Assembly (NCBI RefSeq): GCF_029626025.1
Contig: NZ_JARUBF010000001.1
Coordinates: 1,054,001 to 1,118,000, forward strand
Direction of reading: 5' to 3'
DNA from: Solwaraspora sp. WMMD406
Lineage (GTDB): Bacteria > Actinomycetota > Actinomycetes > Mycobacteriales > Micromonosporaceae
Length of the DNA stretch: 64,000 nt
The notes beneath the pieces were generated by a model. That model did no database searches. It worked only from the letters and a program-made list of their open reading frames with translations, and was not told the origin of the DNA. The translations under genes and the position numbers were made by a program. Positions 49,407 through 58,560 of this stretch are shown one piece after another (position 1 is the stretch's first letter; each line of letters starts with the position of its first letter).

Positions 49407-51077
49407 TCAGGGCAGGGCCGGACCGAGGACGTCGTCGGCGTCGACGATCGTGTACGCGTACCCCTGCTCGGCGAGGAACCGCTGCCGGTGCGCGGCGTAC
49501 TCGGTGTCGATGGTGTCCCGCGACACCACCGTGTAGAAGTGCGCCTGCCGGCCGTCGGCCTTGGGCCGCAGCACCCGACCCAGCCGCTGCGCCTCCTCCT
49601 GCCGGGAGCCGAACGTGCCGGACACCTGGATCGCGACCGCCGCCTCCGGCAGGTCGATCGAGAAGTTCCCCACCTTCGAGATGATCAACGTCGGGATCTC
49701 GCCCTGCCGGAACGCGTCGAACAGCCGTTCCCGCTCCTTGTTTGTGGTCGACCCCTGCACGATCGGCGCGTCCAGATATTCGCCGAGCTGATGCAACTGG
49801 TCGATGTACGCGCCGATCACCAGCGTCTGGTCGCCCCGGTGCCGGTCGACCAGCGCCTTCACCACCGGCAACTTGGTGCGGGCCGTCGCGGCCACCCGGT
49901 AGCGCTCGTCCGCCTCGGTCACCGCGTACCCCATCCGCTCCGCGTCGGTGAGGGTGACCCGGACCTCGACGCACTCGGCCGGCGCGATCCAGCCCTGTGC
50001 CTCGATGTCCTTCCACGGCGCGTCGTAGCGTTTCGGCCCGATCAGCGAGAAGACATCCCCTTCCCGGCCGTCCTCGCGGACCAGGGTGGCGGTCAACCCG
50101 AGCCGGCGGCGGGCCTGCAGATCGGCGGTGAACCGGAAGATCGGCGCCGGCAGCAGATGCACCTCGTCGTAGATGACCAGGCCCCAGTCGCGGGCGCCGA
50201 ACAGGTCCAGGTGGGTGAAGGCGCCGCCGCGCCGCGAGGTCAGCACCTGGTACGTGGCGATGGTGACCGGCCGGATCTCCTTGCGTTCGCCGGAGTATTC
50301 GCCGATCTCGTCCTCGGTCAGCGACGTGCGCGCGACCAGCTCCCGCTTCCACTGCCGGCCGGCGACCGTGTTGGTCACCAGGATCAGCGTGGTCGCCTTG
50401 GCCTGCGCCATCGCCGCCGCGCCGACCAGGGTCTTGCCGGCACCGCAGGGCAGCACCACCACGCCGGAGCCGCCGGCCCAGAACTGCTCGACCGCCTCCC
50501 GCTGGTAGGACCGCAGCGTCCAGCCGGGTCGGCCGTCGTCGCCGGCGGTGTCCAGCTCGATCGGGTGCGCCTCACCGTCGACGTAGCCGGCCAGGTCCTC
50601 GGCCGGCCAACCCAGCTTGAGCAGGCCCTGCTTGAGCCGGCCCCGCTCCGACGGGTGCACCGCCACCGTGTCGGCGTCGATCTTCGCGCCGAACATGCCG
50701 GCCAGCTTCTTGCTCTTGGTCACCTCGACGAGTACGGCGCGGTCGCTGGCGCGCAGCACCAACCCGTGCACGGGATCGTTGGCCAGCTGCAGCCGGCCGT
50801 ACCGGTCCATGGTTTCGGCGACGTCGACCAGCAGCGCGTGCGGCACCGGGTAGCGGGAGAACTTGAGCAGCGCGTCGACGACGCCTTCGGCGTCGTGCCC
50901 GGCCGCCCGGGCGTTCCACAGACCGAGCGGGGTCAGTCGGTAGGTGTGGATGTGTTCGGGGGAGCGTTCCAACTCGGCGAACGGCGCGATCGCCATCCGA
51001 CAGGCGGTGGCGTCCGGATGATCGACCTCCAGGAGCAGAGTCTTGTCCGACTGGACGATCAGCGGTCCATTGCTCAC
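49407..51077 (-). CDS. XPB-type DNA repair helicase
   Basis: A 556-residue SF2 helicase of the XPB/Rad25 family found in actinomycetes. The N-terminal 60-150 region is the damage-recognition-like domain; motif I is LPCGAGKTLVGAA (about residue 211), motif II YDEVH (about 299-303), motif III LTATLV, a RED-like motif within LVREDG, and motif VI QRLGRVLRP (about 512). It unwinds DNA 3' to 5' and may be linked to nucleotide excision repair or transcription. The Helicase_C_3 protein encoded at 53281-55833 is its usual genomic companion. GTG start at 51077. Convergent with the polymerase gene, with only five bases between stops. Confidence 0.93.
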   Translation of the reverse strand: MSNGPLIVQSDKTLLLEVDHPDATACRMAIAPFAELERSPEHIHTYRLTPLGLWNARAAGHDAEGVVDALLKFSRYPVPHALLVDVAETMDRYGRLQLANDPVHGLVLRASDRAVLVEVTKSKKLAGMFGAKIDADTVAVHPSERGRLKQGLLKLGWPAEDLAGYVDGEAHPIELDTAGDDGRPGWTLRSYQREAVEQFWAGGSGVVVLPCGAGKTLVGAAAMAQAKATTLILVTNTVAGRQWKRELVARTSLTEDEIGEYSGERKEIRPVTIATYQVLTSRRGGAFTHLDLFGARDWGLVIYDEVHLLPAPIFRFTADLQARRRLGLTATLVREDGREGDVFSLIGPKRYDAPWKDIEAQGWIAPAECVEVRVTLTDAERMGYAVTEADERYRVAATARTKLPVVKALVDRHRGDQTLVIGAYIDQLHQLGEYLDAPIVQGSTTNKERERLFDAFRQGEIPTLIISKVGNFSIDLPEAAVAIQVSGTFGSRQEEAQRLGRVLRPKADGRQAHFYTVVSRDTIDTEYAAHRQRFLAEQGYAYTIVDADDVLGPALP

Positions 51078-51583
51078 TGTCAGTGTCCCCCTTCAGGTCG
51101 ACCTACCAGTCTGACACGTTCCACCAGCGGTGCGAGGGGATGTCGTGACCTACGCCACTGTCCGGGTAACGATCCAGAGAATCGCTCGTTTCCCGCAACC
51201 GGTCGGGCCGCCCAGGCGTCGTTATCCATGGTGACTGTCTCGGTGGACAGCGCCACGCTGGTCGGCACGACAGTGAACGCGTTCGATCCGCAGTGCCATC
51301 CGGTACGGGCAGGAGAGGCAGCCCGTACGGCAGGTGGCGGCGGGCGGAGCAACGGGGGCGAGCGGTTCACGCCAGCCGTGCCGTACCAGGTGGTGGCCGC
51401 CGTCCGCCAGCGACTCTCCGGCTGGCGGACGGCGACCACCACGTGATGACCCCGCGCTGTCCGCCATGACCCCGCGCTGTCCGCGCCGTCTGTCGCGTGG
51501 TGGGGGTGCGGGCCGCCGTCAGCGGCCGGTGGCGTCCTCGGCGTCGGTCAGCTTCCCGGCGTCGGTCAGCTTCCCGGCGTCGG
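51078..51583. other. 506-base intergenic region
   Basis: I see no clear gene. A 72-codon frame starts at ATG 51228 (MVTVSVDSATLVGTTVNAFD) and ends at 51446, but it lacks a good ribosome binding site and any family. Short repeats are present: ACCCCGCGCTGTCCG twice at about 51,450-51,480, and three 18-base units of GCGTCGGTCAGCTTCCCG (51541-51594) that run into the end of the LacI gene. Confidence 0.5.
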
Positions 51584-51594
51584 TCAGCTCCTCG
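51541..51594. repeat. Three 18-bp tandem units at the lacI-like 3' end
   Basis: Units start at 51541, 51559 and 51577 (the third with two changes). The repeat spans the stop codon of the LacI-type regulator at 51584-51586. Confidence 0.85.
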
Positions 51595-52639
51595 GGGCGG
51601 CGATCGACTTGCGGCGGTGCAGCGGCATCGGCACCATGACCGGCTCGGTCGGCTGGCCGTCGAGCAGGATCTCCACCGCGTGGCGGCCCATCTGTTCGTG
51701 CGGCAGGGCGGCGGTGAACAGGCCGGGGCGCAGCCAACTGGCGATCGGGTCGTCGTCGAACGACACGATCGAGATGTCGTCGGGGATGGTGTGACCGGCG
51801 TCGGCGATCGCCTGGTACGCGCCGAAGGCGAGCCGGTCGTTCATGCAGATCACGGCGGTGGGCCGATCGGGTTCGCCGAGCAGGCTCCGCATGGCGGTGT
51901 AGCCGTGCTCGGGCAGCCATTCCCGGCAGAACGGTTCGGCGTACAGGGTCGTGTCGGCGGCGGCCAGCGCGTGCCGGATGCCCCGGAGCCGGGCCTCGGC
52001 GGCCAGGGAGACCTCCGGGTCGCGTTCCTTGAGCCGGTTGCGTCCGAGGAGGGCGATCCGTTCCCGGTGACCGTGTCGCAGCAGCGCCTCGGTCACCGCC
52101 CGACCGGCCAGCTCGTCGTCGGGCAGTACGCACGGCAGCTCGTCGGGGCTGGTGGCGTTGAGTAGCACGACCGGGCCGCCGAGGATGGTCGGTGGCACGG
52201 TCAGCCGTCGGGTGGCCATGGCGGCGTAGATCACTCCATCGACCTGACGGTCCAGCATCGCCTCGATGGCGTACCGCTCGAACGTGGCGTCACCTTGGGT
52301 TTCGGTGATCAGCAGCACGTGGTCGCGCTCCCGGGCGGCGTCCAGCGCGCCTCGGATCAGCCCACCCGCAAAACGGGTAGTTGCCACAATGTCGGATACG
52401 AAGGCAATCGTGGCGGTTTTCCTGGTACGAAGACTTCGTGCCGCAACATTCGGCCGGTAGCCGAGTTCTTCGGCGGCGGCAAAGACCCGCTGATGCGCCT
52501 CGACGGAGAGACGCGTTCCCTCACGCCCGTTGAGCACCATCGACGCTGCGGTCTTGGACAGGCCGGCGCGCCGGGCGACGTCCGCCAACGTTGCCCGGTT
52601 CCGTCCCGTTGATCCGCTGGATGGGGGTGCTTTGTCCAC
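51584..52639 (-). CDS. LacI family transcriptional regulator
   Basis: A 351-residue repressor: N-terminal HTH ATLADVARRAGLSKTAASMV (about residues 16-35) with the hinge-helix RPNVAARSLRTRKT, and a periplasmic-binding-protein-like ligand domain including ICMNDRLAFGAYQAI (about 262) and ISIVSFDDDPIASWLRPGLF. It should respond to a sugar or related metabolite, but no sugar transport or catabolic gene is adjacent, so it is an orphan regulator here. Start GTG 52639, within a TTGTCCACA sequence. An AT-rich palindrome TTAGCTAA at 52856-52863 in the upstream gap may be its operator. Confidence 0.92.
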   Translation of the reverse strand: MDKAPPSSGSTGRNRATLADVARRAGLSKTAASMVLNGREGTRLSVEAHQRVFAAAEELGYRPNVAARSLRTRKTATIAFVSDIVATTRFAGGLIRGALDAARERDHVLLITETQGDATFERYAIEAMLDRQVDGVIYAAMATRRLTVPPTILGGPVVLLNATSPDELPCVLPDDELAGRAVTEALLRHGHRERIALLGRNRLKERDPEVSLAAEARLRGIRHALAAADTTLYAEPFCREWLPEHGYTAMRSLLGEPDRPTAVICMNDRLAFGAYQAIADAGHTIPDDISIVSFDDDPIASWLRPGLFTAALPHEQMGRHAVEILLDGQPTEPVMVPMPLHRRKSIAAPRS

Positions 52640-52946
52640 AGGATTTGCCTCCGCCGGTCTTGCTCATCCTCCATGATGCGCCAGCGGATGAGGGGTGGCC
52701 GGTCGGCGGATCGCTGCCAGGCTGCTCAGTGGCGGTGGCCGGCCGATCGCTCCCACGTGGGCGGTCGGCCGAGGCGTGAACGAGCCGTTTTCGGACTGTT
52801 GCCAACTGGTCCTTGACACCGGCGAGCTTCGCGGACCATGCTCTGATAAATCAGTTTAGCTAAGCATCCCGGCGTCAGTTGCTGTCCTCCGCCGTCGCGA
52901 CCTGCCAGTCTGGATTGAGGGCGGACGCTCGAGACGGGAGGCGGTC
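52640..52946. other. 307-base intergenic region between lacI-type and membrane-protein genes
   Basis: No gene seen. It contains an AT-rich palindrome TTAGCTAA (52856-52863) within GTTTAGCTAAGC, a possible LacI-family site, and TTGACA at 52813-52818 that may belong to a rightward promoter. Confidence 0.4.
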
Positions 52947-53213
52947 ATGACGGTCAGCGGCGAGACCGGTCAGTCGCACCGGCCGACCGGTTTGTCGGTC
53001 GCACCGGTGGTCTCCCGGGCCACGATGTTCTGGTACACGTTCGCGGCGACCCTGCTCGCCGGCTGGTTCCTGTTCGGGTGGCTCGTGCTGCGGCAGGGCT
53101 TCGTCGACTCGGTCGGCGAGGCGCTCGGCACCGCCTCGGCGCTCTTGCTGACCATTTCGGTCGTCGAAGCCGCCCGCCGTCACCGGGCACGCGGCGCCGC
53201 GTCCGAACGGTGA
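52947..53213 (+). CDS. Small two-helix membrane protein
   Basis: An 88-residue protein with two predicted transmembrane helices (about residues 28-48, FWYTFAATLLAGWFLFGWL, and 55-74, GEALGTASALLLTISVVEAA) and a basic C-terminus. No family recognised. The ATG has GGGAGG 6-7 bases upstream, which supports it as a real gene. It is isolated between the LacI gene and the convergent Helicase_C_3 gene. Confidence 0.65.
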   Translation: MTVSGETGQSHRPTGLSVAPVVSRATMFWYTFAATLLAGWFLFGWLVLRQGFVDSVGEALGTASALLLTISVVEAARRHRARGAASER

Positions 53214-53280
53214 CGCACTCACGGCGGTGACGATGTCGGTCGTCGTGCGATCGCCGCCAGAGTCCCGGGACGTCTCGACG

Positions 53281-55833
53281 TCAGTCGTGGACCACGGCGG
53301 CGGTCACCCGCTGCAACGCGAACGTATGCAGGGTCTCGGTCCGTTCGTCCTCCGCCCGTAGGTAGCCCCCACCGATCGACACCGGACGGACCAGTCGGGA
53401 CGCGGCGGCACCATGGGCGTCGACGTACCCCACCCAGACCATCGAACGGTCCCGGATCGCCTGCTGCAGCACCGCCAACGCCTGAGAGTGGGCCTGCACC
53501 GGGGTCAACCCGTCGACCGGCCGGCCGTTCGCGGCGCGTACCGGATCAGGGGCCCGGCGCGCCGCCCGCGCCGCCGCCTCCCCGTCGCGCAACTGCTCGA
53601 CCAGGCCGGCGAGCCGTGGCCTGGTCAACGTCGGCGCGGCCAGCGGATCCGTGGCCCACAACGTCACCGGGTGCCGGTGCGGTGCCCGCCGTACCCGAGG
53701 TCGCCGCCGCACCGTCGCCCCCGAGCCGTCCTCCGCCATCGGGGCGTACCCCGCCTCCCGCAACGACTCCAGCAGACGAGCGACCGGCGCCGCCGCGACC
53801 AGGACCGTCGGCGCCAGCCGGCGCAACGACAGGGCGGCCAACCGCCGATCGGCCAGCACCTCGGCCACCAGCGCCTCGTCGTCGCTGCGCAGATAGCCGC
53901 CGGCCGACCCGATCCGCAAGCCGCCGTGGGTCCGCGCGGCGTCGTCGATCAGATAGGTCAGTGCCTGCGGGATCGGCGTACGGGACCGCCGGGCGAACAT
54001 CTCATGCAGATCGTCGGCCTGGTAGCCGGCGTCGAGCGCCCGCCGCACGCTGGCCGGCGTGACCCGGTAGACGCTCGCCGCCCCGGTCGACTCCGGCTCG
54101 GCCACCGACTCCAGCTCGGTGGTCAGCGCCGGCTCCGGCGGCCCCGGCACCACCACCGTCAGATCGGCCTGCACCAGAACGTGGTCGACCGGTGCCGGCA
54201 GCAGGGCGTCCAGCGCCCGCTCGACCGGCGACGCCTCGCCCCGATGTTCGCGTTCGGTCGCCCGTACGCCGAGTGGGTCGTCGTCGGCTGGGCCACCCGC
54301 CGCCCGGCTGTCACCGGCGAGCAGCAACCGGCCGTACGTGGTCAAGGCTCCCAACCCGGTCAGACCGAGCTGCGCGGCTTCGGTGAGCACCTCCCGATGC
54401 ACCTCGTCCCCACGTCCCCGGCTGCGCCGGGGGGACTGCCAGGTCAGCCGGGTCAGCACCTCGTCGGTGTCCGGTGCCGCGCCGGGCTCCAGCCCGGCCA
54501 GCACCGCCAGCACGGTCCGGCGTACGGCCGGCACCCCGGCCCGCTCGACCTCGACCGATCGTGGCGTGATCGGCCGGCCCCGGTCGTCACGCTGGCCGAT
54601 CAGACTCGCCCGCCGGGTCATCGCCAGCCATGCCTCGGCGAGTTGCTCCCACCGTCGGGCCGGCGGTCCGGCCAGCCAGCGGTCGTAGCCTGACGTCGGC
54701 AGCACCTGCTGATCGACCGAGGACCGGGCGGCCGTCCCAGGGGCCTCGGCCTCACCGAGCAGACCCGCCGCGTAGCTGATCTCGATCAGCAGGCCGGTGA
54801 GGCTCTCGCTGATCCCGCCGGACCGGGCCAGCCGGCGTACGTCCCGGACCCCGATTCCGCCGGTACGCAGCAGCAGAGCCGGCTCGCCGGCCAGCGACTC
54901 CAGCAGCCCGGCGGTGTGTCGGACCAGCTCCGTGGCCTGCCCGGCGCCGGTCAGGTCGACGGTCTTCGGATCCCGGCCGGCCGGTTCGATCGGCGGCGGC
55001 TCGGGCCGCAGCGGGCCGAGCGGGCCGGTGTCCCGGCGCAGCAGCACCCCCACCTCCCGGGGCAGCTCGACCGCCTGACCACCACCGGCGGTCGCCGGCC
55101 CGTCGGTGACCACGGCGAGCAGACCGGCTTCGACCAGCCAACGTACCGGGCTCACCCCGTCCGCCGGTGTGCCGACGCCAGCGGCGGTGCCGGTGCCCGT
55201 CGTGGCGCCGGCGCGGGCGCTCGTCGCCGCGTCCGCGCTGACCGTGCCGGCGCTGACTGTGCCGGCGCTGACCGTGCCGGCGCTGACCGTGCCGATCGGC
55301 GGACCTGCCGCCAGCCGGTCCAGCACGGCGCGCGCCGACGGCGGCGCGCTGAGCACCGTGCGGCGCAACTGAGCCGGGTCGGCACAGCATCGCGCCACCT
55401 GCGGATCCAACTCGGCCGCCGGTCGGCCCAGCCCGGCCAGGTACGGCGAACACGCGTCGTCGACCCCGCCGGCCACCCGCAGCCGCTGCGCCGTTCCGTA
55501 CACCAGGCAGCGGGCCGACAGCCGGTCCAACGCCGCCCTGACCTGCGCGGCGCTCGCCCCGGCACCCGGTACGGCCGCCAACGCCAGCACCGCGTCGACC
55601 GAGGTGAGTCCGTCCGCCGGATCCCGGGTCAGCCGCGCCCCGTCCAGGATTCGCAGGGTGAACTCGTCCAGGTCGTCGAGGGCGCGAGCGGTCGACACCC
55701 GGGACTGCGCCCGGGCGGCGAGAGTGGTCAGGTCGGTCGGGACCGGCACGACCAGATCGGGTCGCAGCCGCAGCAGTTCGCCCAGCTCGGCGTCGGAGCG
55801 GGCGCGCAGGTGGTCGACGAGTGTGGTGGCCAT
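53281..55833 (-). CDS. Helicase_C_3 (XPB/Ssl2-associated) domain protein
   Basis: An 850-residue protein. The N-terminal part has LRARSDAELGELLRLRPDLV, typical of the actinobacterial helicase-associated family; the C-terminal third holds the Helicase_C_3 region (VDHVLVQADLTVVVPGPPEP at about 540) followed by a WYL-like end (MVWVGYVDAHGAAASRLVRP) that may bind nucleic acid or ligands. No helicase ATPase motifs are present, so it is thought to act as partner of the XPB helicase encoded 2.2 kb away. A GTVSA repeat (15-base units from 55241 to 55290) sits in a low-complexity linker near residue 185. ATG start at 55833. Confidence 0.88.
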   Translation of the reverse strand: MATTLVDHLRARSDAELGELLRLRPDLVVPVPTDLTTLAARAQSRVSTARALDDLDEFTLRILDGARLTRDPADGLTSVDAVLALAAVPGAGASAAQVRAALDRLSARCLVYGTAQRLRVAGGVDDACSPYLAGLGRPAAELDPQVARCCADPAQLRRTVLSAPPSARAVLDRLAAGPPIGTVSAGTVSAGTVSAGTVSADAATSARAGATTGTGTAAGVGTPADGVSPVRWLVEAGLLAVVTDGPATAGGGQAVELPREVGVLLRRDTGPLGPLRPEPPPIEPAGRDPKTVDLTGAGQATELVRHTAGLLESLAGEPALLLRTGGIGVRDVRRLARSGGISESLTGLLIEISYAAGLLGEAEAPGTAARSSVDQQVLPTSGYDRWLAGPPARRWEQLAEAWLAMTRRASLIGQRDDRGRPITPRSVEVERAGVPAVRRTVLAVLAGLEPGAAPDTDEVLTRLTWQSPRRSRGRGDEVHREVLTEAAQLGLTGLGALTTYGRLLLAGDSRAAGGPADDDPLGVRATEREHRGEASPVERALDALLPAPVDHVLVQADLTVVVPGPPEPALTTELESVAEPESTGAASVYRVTPASVRRALDAGYQADDLHEMFARRSRTPIPQALTYLIDDAARTHGGLRIGSAGGYLRSDDEALVAEVLADRRLAALSLRRLAPTVLVAAAPVARLLESLREAGYAPMAEDGSGATVRRRPRVRRAPHRHPVTLWATDPLAAPTLTRPRLAGLVEQLRDGEAAARAARRAPDPVRAANGRPVDGLTPVQAHSQALAVLQQAIRDRSMVWVGYVDAHGAAASRLVRPVSIGGGYLRAEDERTETLHTFALQRVTAAVVHD

Positions 55834-55966
55834 GGTTCTTCCACGCTAGCCTCCCGAACGGCTCAGCCGGCCTCAGCCGTCACGTCCGGATGGCATCGGC
55901 CGTGCGGAACGGGCCGCCATGCGAGGATGGCCGCTCGGTACCGCGCCGAGGGGGAGGAAGACGCGG

Positions 55967-56581
55967 ATGATGCCGTCGGTCGGATTCGACCTGGACATGA
56001 CGTTGATCGACTCGCGGCCCGGGATCGCCGCGACCTATCGGGAGCTGACCGCCCGCACCGGCGTTCACGTGGACGCCGAGGTGGCCGTCGGGCGGCTCGG
56101 GCCGCCGCTGCGCCACGAGATCAGCCAGTGGTTCCCCGCCGACCAGGTGGATGCCGCCGTCGAGCAGTTCCGGGCGCTCTACCCCGCCTACGCGGTCTCG
56201 CCGTCCCGGCCGCTGCCCGGCGCGGTCGACGCGATCGACCTGGTCCGGGCCCGGGGCGGCCGGGTCGTCGTGGTCACCTCCAAGCTCGGCCGGCTGGCCC
56301 GGCTGCACCTGGACCATCTGAACCTGCCGGTCGACGACCTCGCCGGTGACCTGTTCGCCGAGGGCAAGGCGACGGCACTGCGGGAGTACGGCGTCGGGAT
56401 CTACGTCGGCGACCACACGGCCGACATGGTGGCCGCCCGGACCGCCGGCATCCCCGGAATCGGTGTCGCCTCCGGGCCCTGCGCGGCGGCTGACCTGCGG
56501 ATGGCCGGCGCTGACGTCGTCATCGACGACCTGACCCGATTCCCAGCGGCGCTCGATGGCCTGCTGCGGCTAGCCTTGTGA
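55967..56581 (+). CDS. HAD-superfamily hydrolase (phosphoglycolate phosphatase-like)
   Basis: A 204-residue HAD phosphatase. Motif I is GFDLDMTLIDS (Asp nucleophile and acid DxDxT-like, residues about 6-16), motif II VVVTSKLGR (about 103), and motif IV IYVGDHTADMVAA (about 148). The cap is a small helical C1 type as in phosphoglycolate phosphatases/Gph. The substrate is uncertain. ATG 55967 has GGAGG about 9 bases upstream; ATG 55970 is the next codon and equally possible. It is followed after 57 bases by a cold-shock protein gene. Confidence 0.9.
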   Translation: MMPSVGFDLDMTLIDSRPGIAATYRELTARTGVHVDAEVAVGRLGPPLRHEISQWFPADQVDAAVEQFRALYPAYAVSPSRPLPGAVDAIDLVRARGGRVVVVTSKLGRLARLHLDHLNLPVDDLAGDLFAEGKATALREYGVGIYVGDHTADMVAARTAGIPGIGVASGPCAAADLRMAGADVVIDDLTRFPAALDGLLRLAL

Positions 56582-56638
56582 CGGTCAATCCTGCACGTGG
56601 GGTGACGGTCAATCCGCCAAGTGAAGTCGAGGTCAGTG

Positions 56639-57028
56639 GTGCCGACGGGTCGAGTGAAGTGGTACGACGCAGGGAAGGGATACGGCTTTGTCACCAGCGA
56701 CGAAGGTGGCGACGTGTTCCTGCCGAAGGGAGCGCTGCCAGCTGGCGTCACCGACCTGAAATCCGGACAGCGGATCGAGTTCGGGGTGGTGGACAGCCGG
56801 CGTGGCGCACAGGCGCTCGGCGTACAGCTGCTGGAGGCGCCACCGTCCGTCGCCGAACTGCGTCGCCGCCCACCGGAGGAGCTCCACGGCCTCGTCGAGG
56901 ACATGATCAAGGTGCTGGAGGCCAAGGTGCAGCCGGACCTGCGCCGAGGCCGGTTCCCGGACCGCAAGACGGCGCAGACGGTGGCGCAGCTGGTGCACGC
57001 CGTCGCGCGTGAGCTGGAGGGCAGCTGA
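56639..57028 (+). CDS. Cold-shock-domain protein with C-terminal helical extension
   Basis: A 129-residue protein. Residues 1-65 are a cold-shock domain: [20 protein letters not shown] with the RNP1 motif KGYGFV, and [10 protein letters not shown] with the RNP2-like strand. The remaining 60 residues are helical ([20 protein letters not shown]), as in the actinobacterial long CspD-like proteins. It binds single-stranded RNA or DNA. GTG 56639 is chosen because it gives the family start MPTGRVKWY and has GAGG upstream; GTG 56636 and 56621 are alternatives. Confidence 0.9.
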   Translation: MPTGRVKWYDAGKGYGFVTSDEGGDVFLPKGALPAGVTDLKSGQRIEFGVVDSRRGAQALGVQLLEAPPSVAELRRRPPEELHGLVEDMIKVLEAKVQPDLRRGRFPDRKTAQTVAQLVHAVARELEGS

Positions 57029-57048
57029 GGCCGAAGCCGAGGCGGATC

Positions 57049-57876
57049 TCAGTCGACACCGACCGGGTACGGCGGCGCCGGGGTCAACCCCTGTGCCGCC
57101 GCCCGGTCGAGTAGCGCCCGTACCGCCGCGAATCCGTCCGGCCCCAGGTCGGCGGTGAACTCGTTGACGTACAGACCGATGTGCCGGTCCACCACGTCTG
57201 GTTCCATCTCCTGGGCGTGGCGCAGCACGTAGTCGCGGGAACCCGCCGGGTCGGCCCAGGCACGACGTACCGACTCCCGGATCCAGCCGGCCGCCTCGGT
57301 CGGGTCGACGACGCCGCGCCGGGCCAGGACCGCGCCGAGCGGGATCGGCAGGCCGGTGTCCGTCTCCCACCAGGCGCCGAGGTCGACCAGTTCGGTCAGG
57401 CCGTACCGGGGGTAGGTGAAGCGGGCCTCGTGGATCACGAGCCCGGCGTCGTATCGGCCGGCGGCTACCCCCGGCATGATCTCGTGAAACGGGACCACCT
57501 CGATCCGGGCCGGCGGTCGACCCGCCGACCAGAGCCGGAACAGCAGGTACGCGGTGGTCCGCTCGCCCGGCACCGCCACCGTCGCGCCGGTCAGGTCGCG
57601 CCGGGCGTCGCCGTCCTTGGCGAGCAGCAGCGGCCCGCAGCCCCGGCCGAGCGCCCCGCCGCAGGGCAGCAGGTGATAGCTGTCCAGCAGCCACGGCAGC
57701 GCCGCGTAGCTCACCTTCACCAGGTCGTACTCGCCTCGCTGCGCGGCGGTGTTGGTGACGTCCACGTCGGCGTAGGTCACGGTGACCGGAGGTGCCGTCG
57801 GGACCAGCCCGTGCACCAGGGCGTGGAAGACGAAGGTGTCGTTGGGGCAGGGCGAGAACGCCAGCTTCAGGGCCAC
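57049..57876 (-). CDS. mqnD: 1,4-dihydroxy-6-naphthoate synthase
   Basis: A 275-residue protein of the MqnA/MqnD family: LKLAFSPCPNDTFVFHALVH at the N-terminus, DVTNTAAQRGEYDLVKVSYA in the first lobe, and VPFHEIMPGVAAGRYDAGLV (about residue 140). MqnD converts cyclic de-hypoxanthine futalosine to 1,4-dihydroxy-6-naphthoate in the futalosine route to menaquinone. GTG 57876 is preferred because it directly precedes conserved sequence; the extension upstream lies in the mqnB coding region. It overlaps mqnB by 10 bases, so the two steps are co-expressed. Confidence 0.92.
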   Translation of the reverse strand: MALKLAFSPCPNDTFVFHALVHGLVPTAPPVTVTYADVDVTNTAAQRGEYDLVKVSYAALPWLLDSYHLLPCGGALGRGCGPLLLAKDGDARRDLTGATVAVPGERTTAYLLFRLWSAGRPPARIEVVPFHEIMPGVAAGRYDAGLVIHEARFTYPRYGLTELVDLGAWWETDTGLPIPLGAVLARRGVVDPTEAAGWIRESVRRAWADPAGSRDYVLRHAQEMEPDVVDRHIGLYVNEFTADLGPDGFAAVRALLDRAAAQGLTPAPPYPVGVD

Positions 57877-58541
57877 CCGACCACGGTAGCCAGCTGATCC
57901 GCCGTCCGGTCCAGGGCGGTGCCGGCCGCCGTCAACGCGGCCAGCGCGGCGGGGATCCGCCACCGGGAACGGTCGCGGGGTCCGACCGGGTTGGAGATGG
58001 TACGGAGTTCGGCGAACGGTAGGCGGGCCAGCGCCGCCGCGCAGGCCACCCCGTACCCCTCCATCGCTTCGGCCAGTGCGTCCGGATGCCGTACGGCGAG
58101 GGCGGTCGCGGTCGCTTCGGTGCCGGTGACGGTGTTCACCGTCAAGACCTGACCGGCTACGGCGTGCGGTAACGCGCCACGGAGCCAGTTGGTCAGCGTG
58201 GCGTCGGTGGCCGCCACGGCCGAGCCGAAGCCCAGTTCGTCGATGCCGATGAACCCGGTCGGTGACTCCGCGCCGAGGTCGGCGGCGATGCTGCTGGTCG
58301 CCAGGACCGTCGCCGCGACGTCGACTCGGTCCGGGAACCCGCCGCCGATTCCGGCGCTGACCACCGCCTGGTACGGCCGGCCGGCACCCGCCGCGACGGC
58401 CAGCTGCCGGGCGGTCGCGGCGGCCGCCACGGCGGAGCCCACTCCGGCCGCGACGACCTCGATTCCGGTGGACCGTGGCCCCAGCCCGGCTCGCAGGGCG
58501 GCTGCCTCGGCTTCGACGGCGGTCATGATCAGTATCCGCAC
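57867..58541 (-). CDS. mqnB: Futalosine hydrolase
   Basis: A 224-residue nucleoside phosphorylase-fold protein: RILIMTAVEAEAAALRAGLG, the VVSAGIGGGFPDRV glycine-rich loop (about residue 64), and AEAMEGYGVACAAALARLPF with the catalytic acidic site. MqnB removes hypoxanthine from futalosine, the step before the radical cyclisation that feeds MqnD. The mqnA and mqnC genes are not in the window. GTG 58541 is chosen; ATG 58526 is possible. It lies 19 bases after the MFS stop, in the same operon. Confidence 0.9.
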   Translation of the reverse strand: MRILIMTAVEAEAAALRAGLGPRSTGIEVVAAGVGSAVAAAATARQLAVAAGAGRPYQAVVSAGIGGGFPDRVDVAATVLATSSIAADLGAESPTGFIGIDELGFGSAVAATDATLTNWLRGALPHAVAGQVLTVNTVTGTEATATALAVRHPDALAEAMEGYGVACAAALARLPFAELRTISNPVGPRDRSRWRIPAALAALTAAGTALDRTADQLATVVGWP

Positions 58542-58560
58542 CGAGGGTGCCTCTGCCGGC

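Noticed and set aside
51228-51446. 72-codon gene between XPB and LacI genes
   Set aside because: No ribosome binding site, no family resemblance and repeat-rich surroundings; mentioned only in the gap note.
52632-52640. Consensus DnaA box TTGTCCACA at the LacI start codon
   Set aside because: Single occurrence overlapping coding sequence; compatible with chance.
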